Shown: positions 53,460-62,660, counted from the first letter of the stretch. The stretch is DNA of 64,000 nt from Variovorax guangxiensis (GCF_003952165.1 NZ_RXFT01000003.1:124001-188000), one strand, 5' to 3'. Notes: generated by a model not told the origin, from the letters alone. Translations and numbers: made by a program.

Positions 53460-54968
53460 TTGAACAAGAAAGCAGTTTTGGGAGTCCTGGCCGCGGCCAT
53501 CGCCGCCGCCTACGGCGGCAGCACCTGGTGGGCCGGTTCGCAGATCAAGTCGCGCTACGACACCGCGCTGGACGAGCTGCCCAAGCAGACCGCGCTGGTG
53601 CGCGTGACCGAGCGCAAGTACGAACGCGGCTTCCTGGGCGCCGTCAGCACCGTCACGCTGGAAATCGGCTGCTCGGCCGACGCGGCCGCGCCGGCAGCCA
53701 GCCAGCCCACCGCTGGCCAGGACGAAGAGGAAAAGGAAGACGGCGAGGAAGACGATACCCCCGCCATCAAGCCGCCGAAGCAGCTGCGCCTGACCATCCG
53801 CGACACCATCCACCACGGCCCGCTGGCCGGCGGCACGCTGGCGGCCGCCACCATCGACAGCGAACTGGTGCTCGATCCCAAGACCCAGGCCGAGCTGAAG
53901 AAGCTGTTCGGCGAGGCCAAGCCCCTGTCGGCGCGCACCAAGGTCGGCTTCGACGGAGCCTTCACCACCGACCTGACGGTCGCCCCCGCCAGGCTGTCCG
54001 AGGAAGGCAAGGGCCGTCTCGACTGGCAGGGCCTGCAGGCCCGCGTGAACGTGAACGCCGCGCGCACCCAGGCACGGTACGACCTGAACATGCCCGGCCT
54101 CGACTTCAGCGACGTGAAGAGCGGCGTGACCATGAAGATGGGCAAGCTCACCGCCAAGGCCGACATGGACAGCAGCGCCGGCTGGTTCCTGGCCACCGGC
54201 AAGACCGAGGGCCGGCTCGACACGCTGGAGTTCGCCGTCAGGAAGAAAGCGGCAGAGGACGGCTCGGAGCCGCCGAAGGCGCTGCCGGCAGTCGTGCTGC
54301 AGAACATCGACCTCGTGGGCGACGCGACCATGAAGGACGGCCTCTACGCCTCCACCGGCACCCTCAAGGGCACCGGCAAGATCGGCGAGACGAAGATCGA
54401 CAAGTTCGAGCTGACCAGCGGCGCCCGCCGCATCCACGGCGCCGGCTACAGGAAGCTGGCCGATGCCTGGATGCAGTCCAGCGCCGCCAGCGGCTGCGGC
54501 AAGGGCGGCAGCAAGGCTTCCCAGGCGGCCATGCAGGCGCTGGCCGAGCAACTCACGCCCGACCTCAAGGCCATGGCCAAGTACGCGCCCGAGGCCGGCA
54601 TCGACAAGCTCGTGGTCGAGATCGACGGCAAGCGCGCCGAACTCGGCTACTCGGCCGGCATGGCCGGTGTGACCGACGAAGACCTGCAACTGCCGGGCAC
54701 GGCGCTGATGATGAAGCGCGGCGTGCTCAAGGCCCACGCGCGGCTGCCCATGAAGTGGCTGGAGAAGCTGGCCGAGACCGGTGCCGAGAGCGGCCAGACG
54801 CCGCCGCCCGAAATGGTGGCCGGCCTGGTCGAACAGGGCGAGCAGAGCGGCTTCGTGAAGCGCGACGGTGACGACGTCACCACCCAGGTCGAGTTCAGCG
54901 AGGGCAACCTGAAGGTCAACGGCCAGCCGCTGGGCGGAGCGCCCGGCATGAACGGCTCAGGCAAGTAA
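53460..54968 (+). CDS. DUF945 (YdgA-like) protein
   Basis: 502 residues from a TTG at 53460, chosen because it puts the hydrophobic segment AVLGVLAAAIAAAYGGSTWW directly at the N-terminus as in YdgA; an ATG at 53394 would add 22 polar residues. The rest is a long beta-rich periplasmic domain with YDTALDELPKQTALVRVTERKYERGF and an acidic stretch (EEEKEDGEEDD) around residue 90. DUF945 proteins are membrane-anchored and largely uncharacterised. Followed by a strong terminator. Confidence 0.82.
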   Translation: MNKKAVLGVLAAAIAAAYGGSTWWAGSQIKSRYDTALDELPKQTALVRVTERKYERGFLGAVSTVTLEIGCSADAAAPAASQPTAGQDEEEKEDGEEDDTPAIKPPKQLRLTIRDTIHHGPLAGGTLAAATIDSELVLDPKTQAELKKLFGEAKPLSARTKVGFDGAFTTDLTVAPARLSEEGKGRLDWQGLQARVNVNAARTQARYDLNMPGLDFSDVKSGVTMKMGKLTAKADMDSSAGWFLATGKTEGRLDTLEFAVRKKAAEDGSEPPKALPAVVLQNIDLVGDATMKDGLYASTGTLKGTGKIGETKIDKFELTSGARRIHGAGYRKLADAWMQSSAASGCGKGGSKASQAAMQALAEQLTPDLKAMAKYAPEAGIDKLVVEIDGKRAELGYSAGMAGVTDEDLQLPGTALMMKRGVLKAHARLPMKWLEKLAETGAESGQTPPPEMVAGLVEQGEQSGFVKRDGDDVTTQVEFSEGNLKVNGQPLGGAPGMNGSGK

Positions 54969-54986
54969 GCCGCCCTGCCCCAACGG

Positions 54987-55023
54987 AAAACGGCGCTGGC
55001 CTCGCGGGCCAGCGCCGTTTTTG
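54987..55023 (+). terminator. Rho-independent terminator
   Basis: Perfect 15-bp stem (54987-55001 and 55007-55021) beginning AAAACGGCGCTGGCC, a 5-nt loop and a T-run continuing as TTTTTG on the plus strand. It ends the DUF945 gene transcript. The A-run on the other side makes it usable in both directions, for the convergent CobW-type gene as well. Confidence 0.88.
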
Positions 55024-55056
55024 TTTGCTTCAGGAAGCCTTCAGCGGCTCTTCAGG

Positions 55057-56109
55057 TCAGACCAGGCACTGCTCCAGCCCCTGCTCCAGGATCTCCCGCG
55101 GCAGCTCGATGCCGATGAACACCATGCGGCTCTGGCGCGCCTCGTCCTTGCCCCATTCCGGGCCCAGGTCGCTGCCCATCAGCTGGTGCACGCCCTGGAA
55201 GATCACCTTGCGCTCGGTGCCCTTCATGTTCAGCACGCCCTTGTAGCGCAGCATGCGCGGGCCGTAGATGTTGACGATCGCGCCCAGGAAGTCTTCCAGC
55301 TTGGCCGGATCGAACGGGCGGTCGGCCTTGTAGACGAAGCTCTTGACGTCGTCGTCCACGTGGTGATGGTGGCCATGGCCTTCATGCTTGTGCGAGGGAT
55401 GGTCGCAGTGCTCGCCATGCGCGTGGTCATGGTCGTGATGGTCGTGGTCGTCTTCCTTGAGGAAGTCGGGGTCGATGTCGAGCTTGGCGTTCAGGTTGAA
55501 GCCGCGCAGGTCGAAGATGTCCTTGAGCGGCACCTCGCCGAAATGCGCCTTCTGCTGCGGCGCGCGCGGATTCATGTGCTTCAGGCGGTGGATCAGCGCG
55601 TCGGTCTCCTCGGCGGAGACCAGGTCGCTCTTGCTGATGAAGATCTGGTCGGCGAAGCCCACCTGGCGGCGCGCTTCCTGGCGGTCGTTGAGCTGCTGCG
55701 GCGCGTGCTTGGCGTCCACCAGCGTGAGGATCGAGTCGAGCAGGTAGCTCTCCGCGATCTCGTCGTCCATGAAGAAGGTCTGCGCCACTGGGCCGGGGTC
55801 GGCCAGGCCGGTGGTCTCGATCACCACGCGGTCGAAGTCGAGCAGGCCCTGGCGCTTCTTGGCGGCCAGCAGCTGCAGCGCCTCGCGCAGGTCTTCGCGG
55901 ATGGTGCAGCAGACGCAGCCGTTGCTCATCTGCACGATCTGCTCCTTCGACTCGGTCACGAGGATGTCGCTGTCGATGTTCTCCTCGCCGAACTCGTTCT
56001 CGATGACCGCGATCTTCTGGCCGTGGGCCTCGGTCAGGATACGTTTGAGCAGCGTGGTCTTGCCCGAGCCGAGAAAGCCGGTGAGGATGGTCGCGGGAAT
56101 GAGGGCCAT
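55057..56109 (-). CDS. CobW/ZNG1-family GTP-binding metallochaperone
   Basis: 350 residues. P-loop TGFLGSGKTTLL, metal site CVCC in NGCVCCTIREDL (GCxCC motif of the COG0523 family), ETTGLADPGPV, and the C-terminal CobW domain. A histidine-rich loop at about 222-255 (DDHDHHDHDHAHGE) would hold zinc or cobalt. Such proteins deliver metal in a GTP-dependent way, often under zinc limitation. No Zur box could be recognised upstream, so the metal remains open. Confidence 0.9.
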   Translation of the reverse strand: MALIPATILTGFLGSGKTTLLKRILTEAHGQKIAVIENEFGEENIDSDILVTESKEQIVQMSNGCVCCTIREDLREALQLLAAKKRQGLLDFDRVVIETTGLADPGPVAQTFFMDDEIAESYLLDSILTLVDAKHAPQQLNDRQEARRQVGFADQIFISKSDLVSAEETDALIHRLKHMNPRAPQQKAHFGEVPLKDIFDLRGFNLNAKLDIDPDFLKEDDHDHHDHDHAHGEHCDHPSHKHEGHGHHHHVDDDVKSFVYKADRPFDPAKLEDFLGAIVNIYGPRMLRYKGVLNMKGTERKVIFQGVHQLMGSDLGPEWGKDEARQSRMVFIGIELPREILEQGLEQCLV

Positions 56110-56218
56110 GGGGAAAGTGCTCCGGATGCGGAAAACGGGAAATGGGGGCCGTGGAAGGCGCGGCCCGGCAGTTTAGCCAATGCCACTGAGTTGCGTTGGC
56201 GGCAGGGTCAAGCCTGCT

Positions 56219-57442
56219 TCAGGCCGGCTTCCTGACCACCACCAGCCCCTTCAGGTACTCGCCTTCAGGGAATTCGATGGTCATCGGGTGGTCCGGCGCC
56301 GCGCCCAGCCGCTCGGCGATGTAGCCGTCCACGCCCGCGTCGAGCCCCGCCGAGGCCACGATCTTGTGGAACAGGTCGGCGCTGATGCCGCCCGAGCACG
56401 AGAAGGTCAGCAGCACCCCGCCCGGCTCCAGGAGCTTGAGCGCCAGCCGGTTGATGTCCTTGTAGGCGCGCGACGCACGCTCGGCATGCGCCACGGTGGG
56501 TGCGAACTTGGGCGGATCGAGCACGATGGCGTCGAAGGTGCGGCCCTGGTCGATGAACTCGCGCAGCACGGTGTTGACGTTGGCGTCGAGGAACTCGGCC
56601 TCGATGCCCTGCCCGCCGGCGGCATCGAAGCCGTTGAGCGCCAGATGCCCCCTCGCCCGTTCCAGCGCCGGCAGCGACGAATCGACCGACACCAACTGCG
56701 CGCCCTCGAGCGCGCCCGCGGCCTTCAGCCCCGCCAGCGCCGCGACGGTGAACCCGCCCGTGTAGCAGAAGCAGTTCAGCACGCGCCTGAATCGACGGTG
56801 CTGCGCCAGCTCGGCAAAACGCTGGCGGCTGTCGCGCTGGTCGAGGTAGAAGCCGGTCTTGTGGCCGGTGGCGATGTCCAGCGACAGTTTCCAGCCGTGC
56901 TCGCGAATGACGATCTCGGTCGGCCCTTCGCCGCGCAGCCAGCCCGTGACCGGCTTCAGCCCCTCGCGCTCGCGGCCGCTGGCATCGGAGCGCTCGTAGA
57001 GCTTCGAAAGGCCCGTGGCCTTCAGCAGCGCATCGGCCAGCGCGCCCTTCCAGCGCTCCACGCCGGCCGAAAGGAACTGCGCCACCAGCGTGTCGCCGTA
57101 GCGGTCGACGATCAGCCCCGGCAGGCCGTCGGCCTCGCCATGCACCAGCCGCACGCCGTCGCTCTGCAGATCGAACAGGCCCCGCGCGGCCACGGCGCGT
57201 GCGCACAGCGAGGCGAGGAAGGCGGCGTCGATGCGCTGCGTCTCGGTGAAGCTCCAGGCCCGCGCGCGGATCTTGGAAGCGGGGCTGAACGCAGCCCACG
57301 CGAGAAAAGCGCCGTCGTGCGACTCGACGCGCACCGTCTCGCCGGAATCGGCGCCGCCGCGCGCGATGGCGGATTCGAACACCCACGGGTGGCGGCGCTG
57401 CAGCGAGCGCTCCTTGCCGGGTTTGAGGCGAAGGGTTTTCAT
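56219..57442 (-). CDS. 23S rRNA m5C methyltransferase RlmI-like
   Basis: 407 residues. An N-terminal PUA domain (RHPWVFESAIARG) is followed by a central EEHEE domain and a class I SAM methyltransferase with VLNCFCYTGGFTVAALAGLKAAG, FDAIVLDPPKFAP and the catalytic cysteine in LLTFSCSGGIS. RlmI methylates C1962 of 23S rRNA. The lower-G+C island begins just upstream of its start codon. Confidence 0.9.
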   Translation of the reverse strand: MKTLRLKPGKERSLQRRHPWVFESAIARGGADSGETVRVESHDGAFLAWAAFSPASKIRARAWSFTETQRIDAAFLASLCARAVAARGLFDLQSDGVRLVHGEADGLPGLIVDRYGDTLVAQFLSAGVERWKGALADALLKATGLSKLYERSDASGREREGLKPVTGWLRGEGPTEIVIREHGWKLSLDIATGHKTGFYLDQRDSRQRFAELAQHRRFRRVLNCFCYTGGFTVAALAGLKAAGALEGAQLVSVDSSLPALERARGHLALNGFDAAGGQGIEAEFLDANVNTVLREFIDQGRTFDAIVLDPPKFAPTVAHAERASRAYKDINRLALKLLEPGGVLLTFSCSGGISADLFHKIVASAGLDAGVDGYIAERLGAAPDHPMTIEFPEGEYLKGLVVVRKPA

Positions 57443-57525
57443 TGTTTAGTGAATCAGAAGGAGAGACATCGCCTGCGAAAGCGCTGACAACCGGCGCCGC
57501 ATGCGAAACTACATCAGCTGCACAG

Positions 57526-57557
57526 CGCTGAATATTCATCGGCTGATATTTTCAGCG
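57526..57557 (+). promoter_or_regulatory. AT-rich inverted repeat upstream of the ATPase-TOPRIM pair
   Basis: CGCTGAA (57526-57532) and TTCAGCG (57551-57557) are perfect 7-nt arms flanking an AT-rich 18-nt centre, 27 nt before the GTG start of the ATPase gene. Its position suits an operator that keeps the module repressed. No regulator gene accompanies it. Confidence 0.4.
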
Positions 57558-57583
57558 ACATCCGATCCCGAAAGGCCCTCAAG

Positions 57584-58789
57584 GTGAGCGCTCCCATTTT
57601 CCTCAGGCGCGTCGTTCTTAGAAACTACCGAAGCATCGGTAGCTGCGACGTCGAACTCGGCCCTCTGACGTATCTCGTCGGAGCGAACGGCTCCGGCAAG
57701 AGTAATTTCCTCGATGCACTCCATCTTGTCGGCGACGCCTTGACCGGTTCTCTCGATAACGCACTGAATAAGAGAGGAGGCCTTTCCGAGGTACGTCGGA
57801 GATCAAATGGGCACCCAACTCATTTCGGTATTCGACTGGAATTCTTCCTGAACGATGGCACGCTAGGCCACTATGCGTTCGAAGTGGGAACCCGCCAAGG
57901 ACTCGGGCACGAGGTGCAAACCGAGGAATGTGCGATCGGTGGCGTCGGGAAGGGCCCATTCTTTCGTATTGAACGCGGCTCATTGATAAGAACCAGCGAG
58001 CCGACCTTCCCCGCCATCACTTCGGACCGACTCGCGCTCGTGAGTCTCTCCGGCCTCACAGCGTTCAGACCTGTCTTTGATGCACTAACGGCGATGGGCT
58101 TCTACAACTTGAATCCCAAACTGATGCGAGAAATGCAGAATCCTCAGGACGGTCGGCTGCTTAAGCCCGTAGGAGAAAACATCGCCAGCGTGATTGGGCA
58201 TCTCGAGCGATTCGCACCCGAGGCAATGGTCGTGATTCAAGAGTATCTGCAGACCGTAGCACCCATGGTGCATGGCGTTGAAAGAAAAAAAATCGGTCCG
58301 ATGGAAACATTGGAGTTTCGCCAAGACATGGCAGGCTCGAAACACCCTTGGCGCTTCTTGGCCCAGAACATGTCCGATGGTACCTTGCGAGCGCTCGGGG
58401 TCTTGACTGCGCTCTTTCAAAGTAATCGGGACTACGCTCCATCTTTGATCGGCGTTGAAGAGCCAGAGACGGCACTTCACCCTGCTGCCAGTGCAGCGCT
58501 GCGTGAAGCTCTTGTACGCGCTTCTAAAAAGACCCAAATCATCGTGACAAGCCATAGTCCAGATCTGCTGGACGACCAAAGTCTGGATGCAAGCTCCCTT
58601 CTCGCTGTAGTTTCAGAAGGAGGCGAGACGATGATCGGCCCCTTGGACCTCGCGTCACGCGAGTCGATGCGGGATCATCTTTTCTCAGCTGGCGAGCTCT
58701 TGCGCATGAATCAATTGGTCCCCGATCGGGAAATCTTGAATGCACAAAGCCAAAAACAAGTAGAACTTTTTGGGCGAGTTGCATCTTGA
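57584..58789 (+). CDS. RecF/OLD-type AAA (ABC-class) ATPase, candidate defence component
   Basis: 401 residues, GTG start. RRVVLRNYRSIGSCDVELGP opens the family; Walker A GANGSGKS 33-40; ABC-like signature MSDGT 263-267; Walker B SLIGVEEPE 287-295 with catalytic Glu; H-loop IVTSHSP 320-326. The full ABC/SMC-type cycle is intact, but no nuclease or TOPRIM domain is fused. Codon use and composition (stretches near 45-58% G+C) differ from the ~70% neighbours, indicating transfer. Its stop overlaps the start of the DUF4276 gene (TTGA). Related pairs in PARIS (AriA/AriB), OLD and Lactococcus Abi systems protect against phage; that role is inferred. Confidence 0.85.
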   Translation: MSAPIFLRRVVLRNYRSIGSCDVELGPLTYLVGANGSGKSNFLDALHLVGDALTGSLDNALNKRGGLSEVRRRSNGHPTHFGIRLEFFLNDGTLGHYAFEVGTRQGLGHEVQTEECAIGGVGKGPFFRIERGSLIRTSEPTFPAITSDRLALVSLSGLTAFRPVFDALTAMGFYNLNPKLMREMQNPQDGRLLKPVGENIASVIGHLERFAPEAMVVIQEYLQTVAPMVHGVERKKIGPMETLEFRQDMAGSKHPWRFLAQNMSDGTLRALGVLTALFQSNRDYAPSLIGVEEPETALHPAASAALREALVRASKKTQIIVTSHSPDLLDDQSLDASSLLAVVSEGGETMIGPLDLASRESMRDHLFSAGELLRMNQLVPDREILNAQSQKQVELFGRVAS

Positions 58790-59376
58790 TCAACGTTGCC
58801 TGCATCGTCGAGGGAGATGGTGAAGTAGCAGCCCTGCCGGTTTTGCTTCGCCGAATATGTGAATGGCAAACACCGGATTCACCCGCTCGATTACCCGTCC
58901 CCATCCGTGTCTATAAAGATCGCTTTCTGAATCGCGAGGCCGAATTTCGAAGGCACTTGTTGCTTGCAGCTGCAAAATGCGAAAACAACGGCTGGGTCCT
59001 TGTTTTGCTGGACGCAGACGACGACTGTCCCGCGACTCGCGGCGCAGAAATTCTGCGCCGTGCGCGCGAAATCGTTCCTCACCGCAATGTTTCCGTGGTG
59101 CTCGCAAATCGTGAATACGAAGCTTGGTTCATTGCTGCAGCAAGTTCCCTGCATGGATCGAGAAACTTCGTGCTCGACAATCCTCTCGACGCAGCTACAC
59201 CTGAAACCCCGCGGAATGCCAAGGGTTGGCTCAGCAAAAGGATGGGGGGAGCCGGCTACAACGAAACAACTGATCAGCCCGCCTTCTCTGCCCGGATGGA
59301 TCTTCAACAAGCTTTTGACTCAAGTCGCTCGTTTCGAAAACTATGCAGCGAATGGCTCAAGCACCATCGCGACTAG
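58786..59376 (+). CDS. DUF4276 / TOPRIM-like protein, candidate defence effector
   Basis: 196 residues, TTG start overlapping the ATPase stop. VACIVEGDGEVAALPVLLRR places acidic residues Glu 9 and Glu 13 on a first strand, VLVLLDADDDCP gives the DxD at 76-78, and VVLANREYEAWF (104-115) is a conserved DUF4276 signature. This is the TOPRIM arrangement seen in OLD nucleases and in AriB of PARIS. A metal-dependent nuclease activity is predicted from these residues, not shown. Lower G+C than the flanks. Ends 27 nt before the convergent xerC stop. Confidence 0.8.
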   Translation: MINVACIVEGDGEVAALPVLLRRICEWQTPDSPARLPVPIRVYKDRFLNREAEFRRHLLLAAAKCENNGWVLVLLDADDDCPATRGAEILRRAREIVPHRNVSVVLANREYEAWFIAAASSLHGSRNFVLDNPLDAATPETPRNAKGWLSKRMGGAGYNETTDQPAFSARMDLQQAFDSSRSFRKLCSEWLKHHRD

Positions 59377-59403
59377 CGAATCAAAATCTGGAAACCGCCC
59401 AAC

Positions 59404-60396
59404 TCAGTCTTCTTTTTTTGCCTTCGCACGCGGATGCGCCGCGTCGTACACCTTGGCCAGGTGCTGGAAATCCAGCCGCGTATAGACCTGCGTGGTCGCG
59501 ATGTTGGCGTGGCCCAGCAGCTCCTGCACCGCGCGCAGGTCGCTGCTGGACTGCAGCACGTGGCTCGCGAAGGAATGGCGCAGCATGTGCGGATGCACCG
59601 GCGCCGCGAGGCCGGCCTTGAGGCTGCGCTCGCGCAGCAGCTTCCACACCGCCTGCGACGACATCCGCATGCCCTTGGCGCTGATGAAGAGCGCGGCCGC
59701 CGCCTGCGGATCGCGCAGCCGGGCCGTCGTCAGCCCGGGGCAATCGCCGCGCACCGCGAGCCAGTCGCGCAGCGCCTCGGCCGCCTTGCTGCCCATGGGC
59801 ACGATGCGGCGCTTGCTGCCCTTGCCGAGCACGCTGGCCTCCATCGCGTCCAGGTCGACCCAGCCGCGCGCCGTGCCGCTGGCCTGCGCATCGAGCCCCG
59901 TGAGCTCGCTCACGCGCAGGCCGCAGCCATAGAGCACTTCGACGATGGCGCCGTCGCGCGCCTCGGTCCATGGGTCGGCCTCGGGGTCGTACAGCTCGGC
60001 GAGCCGCACCGCGTCGTCCACGCCCAGCGCCTTGGGCAGCGGCCGGCCGGCCTTGGGCGCGTGCACGTCCTGCACCGGGTTGAAGCCGATCAGCCCTTCA
60101 TGCCCCAGCCAGCGATAGAAGCTGCGCCAGCACGACAGCACCAGCGCGATGCCGCGCGGCTCGCGCCCGGCGCTGTGCAGTTGCGCCATCCAGCGGCGGA
60201 TGTGGGCGGTCTGCACGCGGTCCAGCGGCAGCTTGGCCTCGGCGGCGTGCTCGCGCAGGGACTGCAGGTGGAAGGCGTAGAGCTCGACCGTGCGCGCCGC
60301 GAGCTGGCGTTCGACGCGCACGTGCTCCAGGTATTTCTCGATCCAGTCCGTAGGAGTTGGCGGAACGGATGCGACCGGCTCAGAAGAGATAGCCAT
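59404..60396 (-). CDS. xerC: Site-specific tyrosine recombinase XerC
   Basis: 330 residues. With XerD resolves chromosome dimers at dif. N-terminal SAM-like core-binding domain (WIEKYLEHVRVERQLAARTV); catalytic domain with VLYGCGLRVSELTGLD (first Arg), a lysine in GKGSKRRIVPMG, HMLRHSFASHVL (HxxR), LGHANIATTQVYTRL with nucleophile Tyr. Housekeeping gene with native codon use, not part of the adjacent island. Start at 60396 (MAISSEP) or 60405; both lie inside the 3' end of the ydcF-like gene (17-nt overlap). Confidence 0.95.
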   Translation of the reverse strand: MAISSEPVASVPPTPTDWIEKYLEHVRVERQLAARTVELYAFHLQSLREHAAEAKLPLDRVQTAHIRRWMAQLHSAGREPRGIALVLSCWRSFYRWLGHEGLIGFNPVQDVHAPKAGRPLPKALGVDDAVRLAELYDPEADPWTEARDGAIVEVLYGCGLRVSELTGLDAQASGTARGWVDLDAMEASVLGKGSKRRIVPMGSKAAEALRDWLAVRGDCPGLTTARLRDPQAAAALFISAKGMRMSSQAVWKLLRERSLKAGLAAPVHPHMLRHSFASHVLQSSSDLRAVQELLGHANIATTQVYTRLDFQHLAKVYDAAHPRAKAKKED

Positions 60397-61015
60397 GAGC
60401 CGCATTGTTGATGATGGCCGCCGGCTCGCGCAACGCGCCCTTGGAGAAGGGGCCGAGCGCCTGCCAGCAGGAAGTGGGCGCCGCGGCGTACTGCACGTCG
60501 AAGCTCCTGTCGAAGCCGCTCATCTTCACGAGACGCTCGACGCGCCACAGATGAAAGGGCTCCGACACGATGACCACGCTGCGCACCCCCGCCGCCAGCA
60601 GCAGCGGGCGCGACAGCGACAGGTTCAGCCGCGTGGAGGTCGATGCGGGCTCCAGCAGCATCGACCCGGTGAAACCCGAGGCGATCGCGTGTTCGCCCAT
60701 CGTGATGGCCTCGATGCGGCTGTCCTCGGAATCCACGCCGCCCGAGAAGGCCAGCTGCCGCACGAGCCCGGCCTTCGCCAGCGCCAGGGCCGTGTCGACC
60801 CGGCCGGTCAGGCACGGGTGCGGCTTGCCGTCGAGGTACGCCCGGCTGCCGAGCACCAGCGCCGCGTCGGCCTGCCGCCGGGGCGGATTCGCGAGCAAGT
60901 CCTCGGAATGCCGCCAGATGAATGCACCGATGGCCGCGTACACGAGGGCCACAGCCGCCAGCCCAAAGGCCAGCACGACCTGCCAGGGCCGCCGCAACCA
61001 GCGCGGACGTTTCAA
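60380..61015 (-). CDS. DUF218 (YdcF/ElyC-like) membrane protein
   Basis: 211 residues from a TTG at 61015 overlapping the DUF484 stop (TTGA). One N-terminal membrane helix (about 10-32) is followed by the DUF218 fold: DAALVLGSRAYLDGKPHPCLTGRVDTALALA, LAFSGGVDSEDSRIEA, and VVIVSEPFHLWRV. Relatives (ElyC, SanA, YdcF) influence envelope polysaccharide or bind SAM; the activity here is unknown. Last but one in the dapF-DUF484-ydcF-xerC transcript. Confidence 0.82.
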   Translation of the reverse strand: MKRPRWLRRPWQVVLAFGLAAVALVYAAIGAFIWRHSEDLLANPPRRQADAALVLGSRAYLDGKPHPCLTGRVDTALALAKAGLVRQLAFSGGVDSEDSRIEAITMGEHAIASGFTGSMLLEPASTSTRLNLSLSRPLLLAAGVRSVVIVSEPFHLWRVERLVKMSGFDRSFDVQYAAAPTSCWQALGPFSKGALREPAAIINNAAHGYLF

Positions 61016-61716
61016 GGACGCAGCCGCGAGAGCGCGCCCGAGGCCAGCTCGGCGATGCGCTCCAGGAAATCGGTGCCCATCTCGGCGTTGAAGCGCTGCG
61101 CGTCGGGCGAGGCCAGCACCAGCAGGCCGAAGGCCGGCGACTCGGGGCCGGGGCGCAGCGGAATCAGCGCGATCGACATCGCTGACTGCGGCTCCGGCAG
61201 CCAGCTGGAGGCCTCGAAACCCGAATTGAGCCCGCAGTAGGGCGAGGTCAGCGAGGTGGCCAGCGCCTTCACGTCGTCGCTCACCCACTGGGCGTAGGCC
61301 TCGTTGAGGTATTCGCTGCCGCAGTCCCACACCTTGATGGCCGTCTGCGGCACCAGGAAGAGCGACTGCAGGTCGACCGCGATGCGGTACGGCAGGCTGC
61401 GCGGGTCGCGCGTGGTCAGCAGGCCCGTGGTCCAGCGCTGCAGGCGGTCGGCGATCACGACGTTCTCGGTGCCATGGCGCATCATGTCCATCAGGCGATG
61501 CTCCAGCGCCTTGATCTTCTCGCGCAGCATCTCGGCCTGGCGCTCCTGCAGGCTCACGGCGCGGTTGCCGTGCGGGCTGGTGAGCTGCACCTGCGCCAGC
61601 AGCTGGGCATGGCGCTCGAAGAAGTCGGGCGTGTTCGCCAGGTAGTTGGCGATGTCGTCTTCGGTGATCGGGTTCATGGCGTTGGCGTCGTTGTTGTTGC
61701 TCGTGAAGTGGGTCAT
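61012..61716 (-). CDS. DUF484 family protein
   Basis: 234 residues. [24 protein letters not shown] is the DUF484 N-terminal helical signature, then a coiled coil ([20 protein letters not shown]) and a GAF-like C-terminal domain (about 85-234). Typically lies between dapF and xerC, as here. Function unknown. The ATG overlaps the dapF stop (ATGA). Confidence 0.88.
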   Translation of the reverse strand: MTHFTSNNNDANAMNPITEDDIANYLANTPDFFERHAQLLAQVQLTSPHGNRAVSLQERQAEMLREKIKALEHRLMDMMRHGTENVVIADRLQRWTTGLLTTRDPRSLPYRIAVDLQSLFLVPQTAIKVWDCGSEYLNEAYAQWVSDDVKALATSLTSPYCGLNSGFEASSWLPEPQSAMSIALIPLRPGPESPAFGLLVLASPDAQRFNAEMGTDFLERIAELASGALSRLRP

Positions 61717-62588
61717 GGCAGCTCCGGCACCTCGATGTCTCCCTCGAAGACCGTGACGGCCGGTCCGGTCATCAGCACCGGCTGGCCCTCCCCCTGCCAC
61801 TCGATCGTGAGAACGCCGCCGTGCGTCTGCACGTCCACGCGGCGCTCCAGCAGCCCGAGGCGGATGCCCGCCACCACCGCCGCGCAGGCGCCGGTGCCGC
61901 AGGCCAGCGTTTCGCCGGCGCCGCGCTCGAACACCCGCAGCCTGATGCTGGATCGGTCGACCACCTGCATGAACCCGGCATTCACCCGTTGCGGAAAGCG
62001 CGGGTGGTGCTCGATCTGCGGGCCCTGCTCCGCCACCGGGGCGGTGTCGACGTCATCCACCACCTGCACCGCGTGCGGGTTGCCCATCGAGAGCACAGCT
62101 ACGGAAACGATAGCGCTGCCGGCGTGGGTGCCCAGGGCCAGATGCCACTTGTGCCACCCGCCCTCGGCCTGCGGGTCGAGCCCGGCGGGGTCGAAGGGCA
62201 CGCGGGCGGGTTCGAAGATGGGGGCGCCCATGTCGACCGTGACGCGGCCGTCGGCGCCCATGCGGGGTTCGATCACGCCGGAGAGGGTCTGAACGCGCAC
62301 CTGCTTCTTCTCTGTCAGGTGGTGTTCGCTGACGAAGCGCATGAAGCAGCGCGCGCCGTTGCCGCACTGCTCCACCTCGCCGCCGTCGGAGTTGTGGATC
62401 ACGTACTGGAAGTCGATACCTTCGCCCGGCGAGGGCCGCACGGTGAGGATCTGGTCGGCGCCGACGCCGAAGTGGCGGTCGGCCAGAAAGCGGTATTGCG
62501 CGGCGCTGAGGCCCAGCGTGCCGCGCGTTTCGTCCAGCACGACGAAATCGTTGCCGGCTCCCTGCATCTTGGTAAAGCGGATTCGCAT
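61713..62588 (-). CDS. dapF: Diaminopimelate epimerase
   Basis: 291 residues. Converts LL- to meso-diaminopimelate for lysine and peptidoglycan. The two catalytic cysteines lie in [14 protein letters not shown] and [26 protein letters not shown] opens the protein. Provides the substrate for MurE encoded in the same window. Heads the dapF-DUF484-ydcF-xerC operon. Confidence 0.96.
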   Translation of the reverse strand: MRIRFTKMQGAGNDFVVLDETRGTLGLSAAQYRFLADRHFGVGADQILTVRPSPGEGIDFQYVIHNSDGGEVEQCGNGARCFMRFVSEHHLTEKKQVRVQTLSGVIEPRMGADGRVTVDMGAPIFEPARVPFDPAGLDPQAEGGWHKWHLALGTHAGSAIVSVAVLSMGNPHAVQVVDDVDTAPVAEQGPQIEHHPRFPQRVNAGFMQVVDRSSIRLRVFERGAGETLACGTGACAAVVAGIRLGLLERRVDVQTHGGVLTIEWQGEGQPVLMTGPAVTVFEGDIEVPELP

Positions 62589-62660
62589 CCCGGGATTATC
62601 GCCACGGGCATCGCCCCTGGCGACCGAGGGCCCAAGCCCCCGCCCCGGCCGCTTCCAGCC

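Noticed and set aside
55350..55460. His-codon-rich repetitive stretch (CAT/CAC) as a tandem repeat array
   Set aside because: It encodes the metal-binding His-rich loop of the CobW-family protein and is explained by coding.
59404..60396. xerC as the integrase of the neighbouring island
   Set aside because: It is a canonical XerC in its usual dapF-DUF484-xerC operon with native composition; a phage-type integrase would differ.
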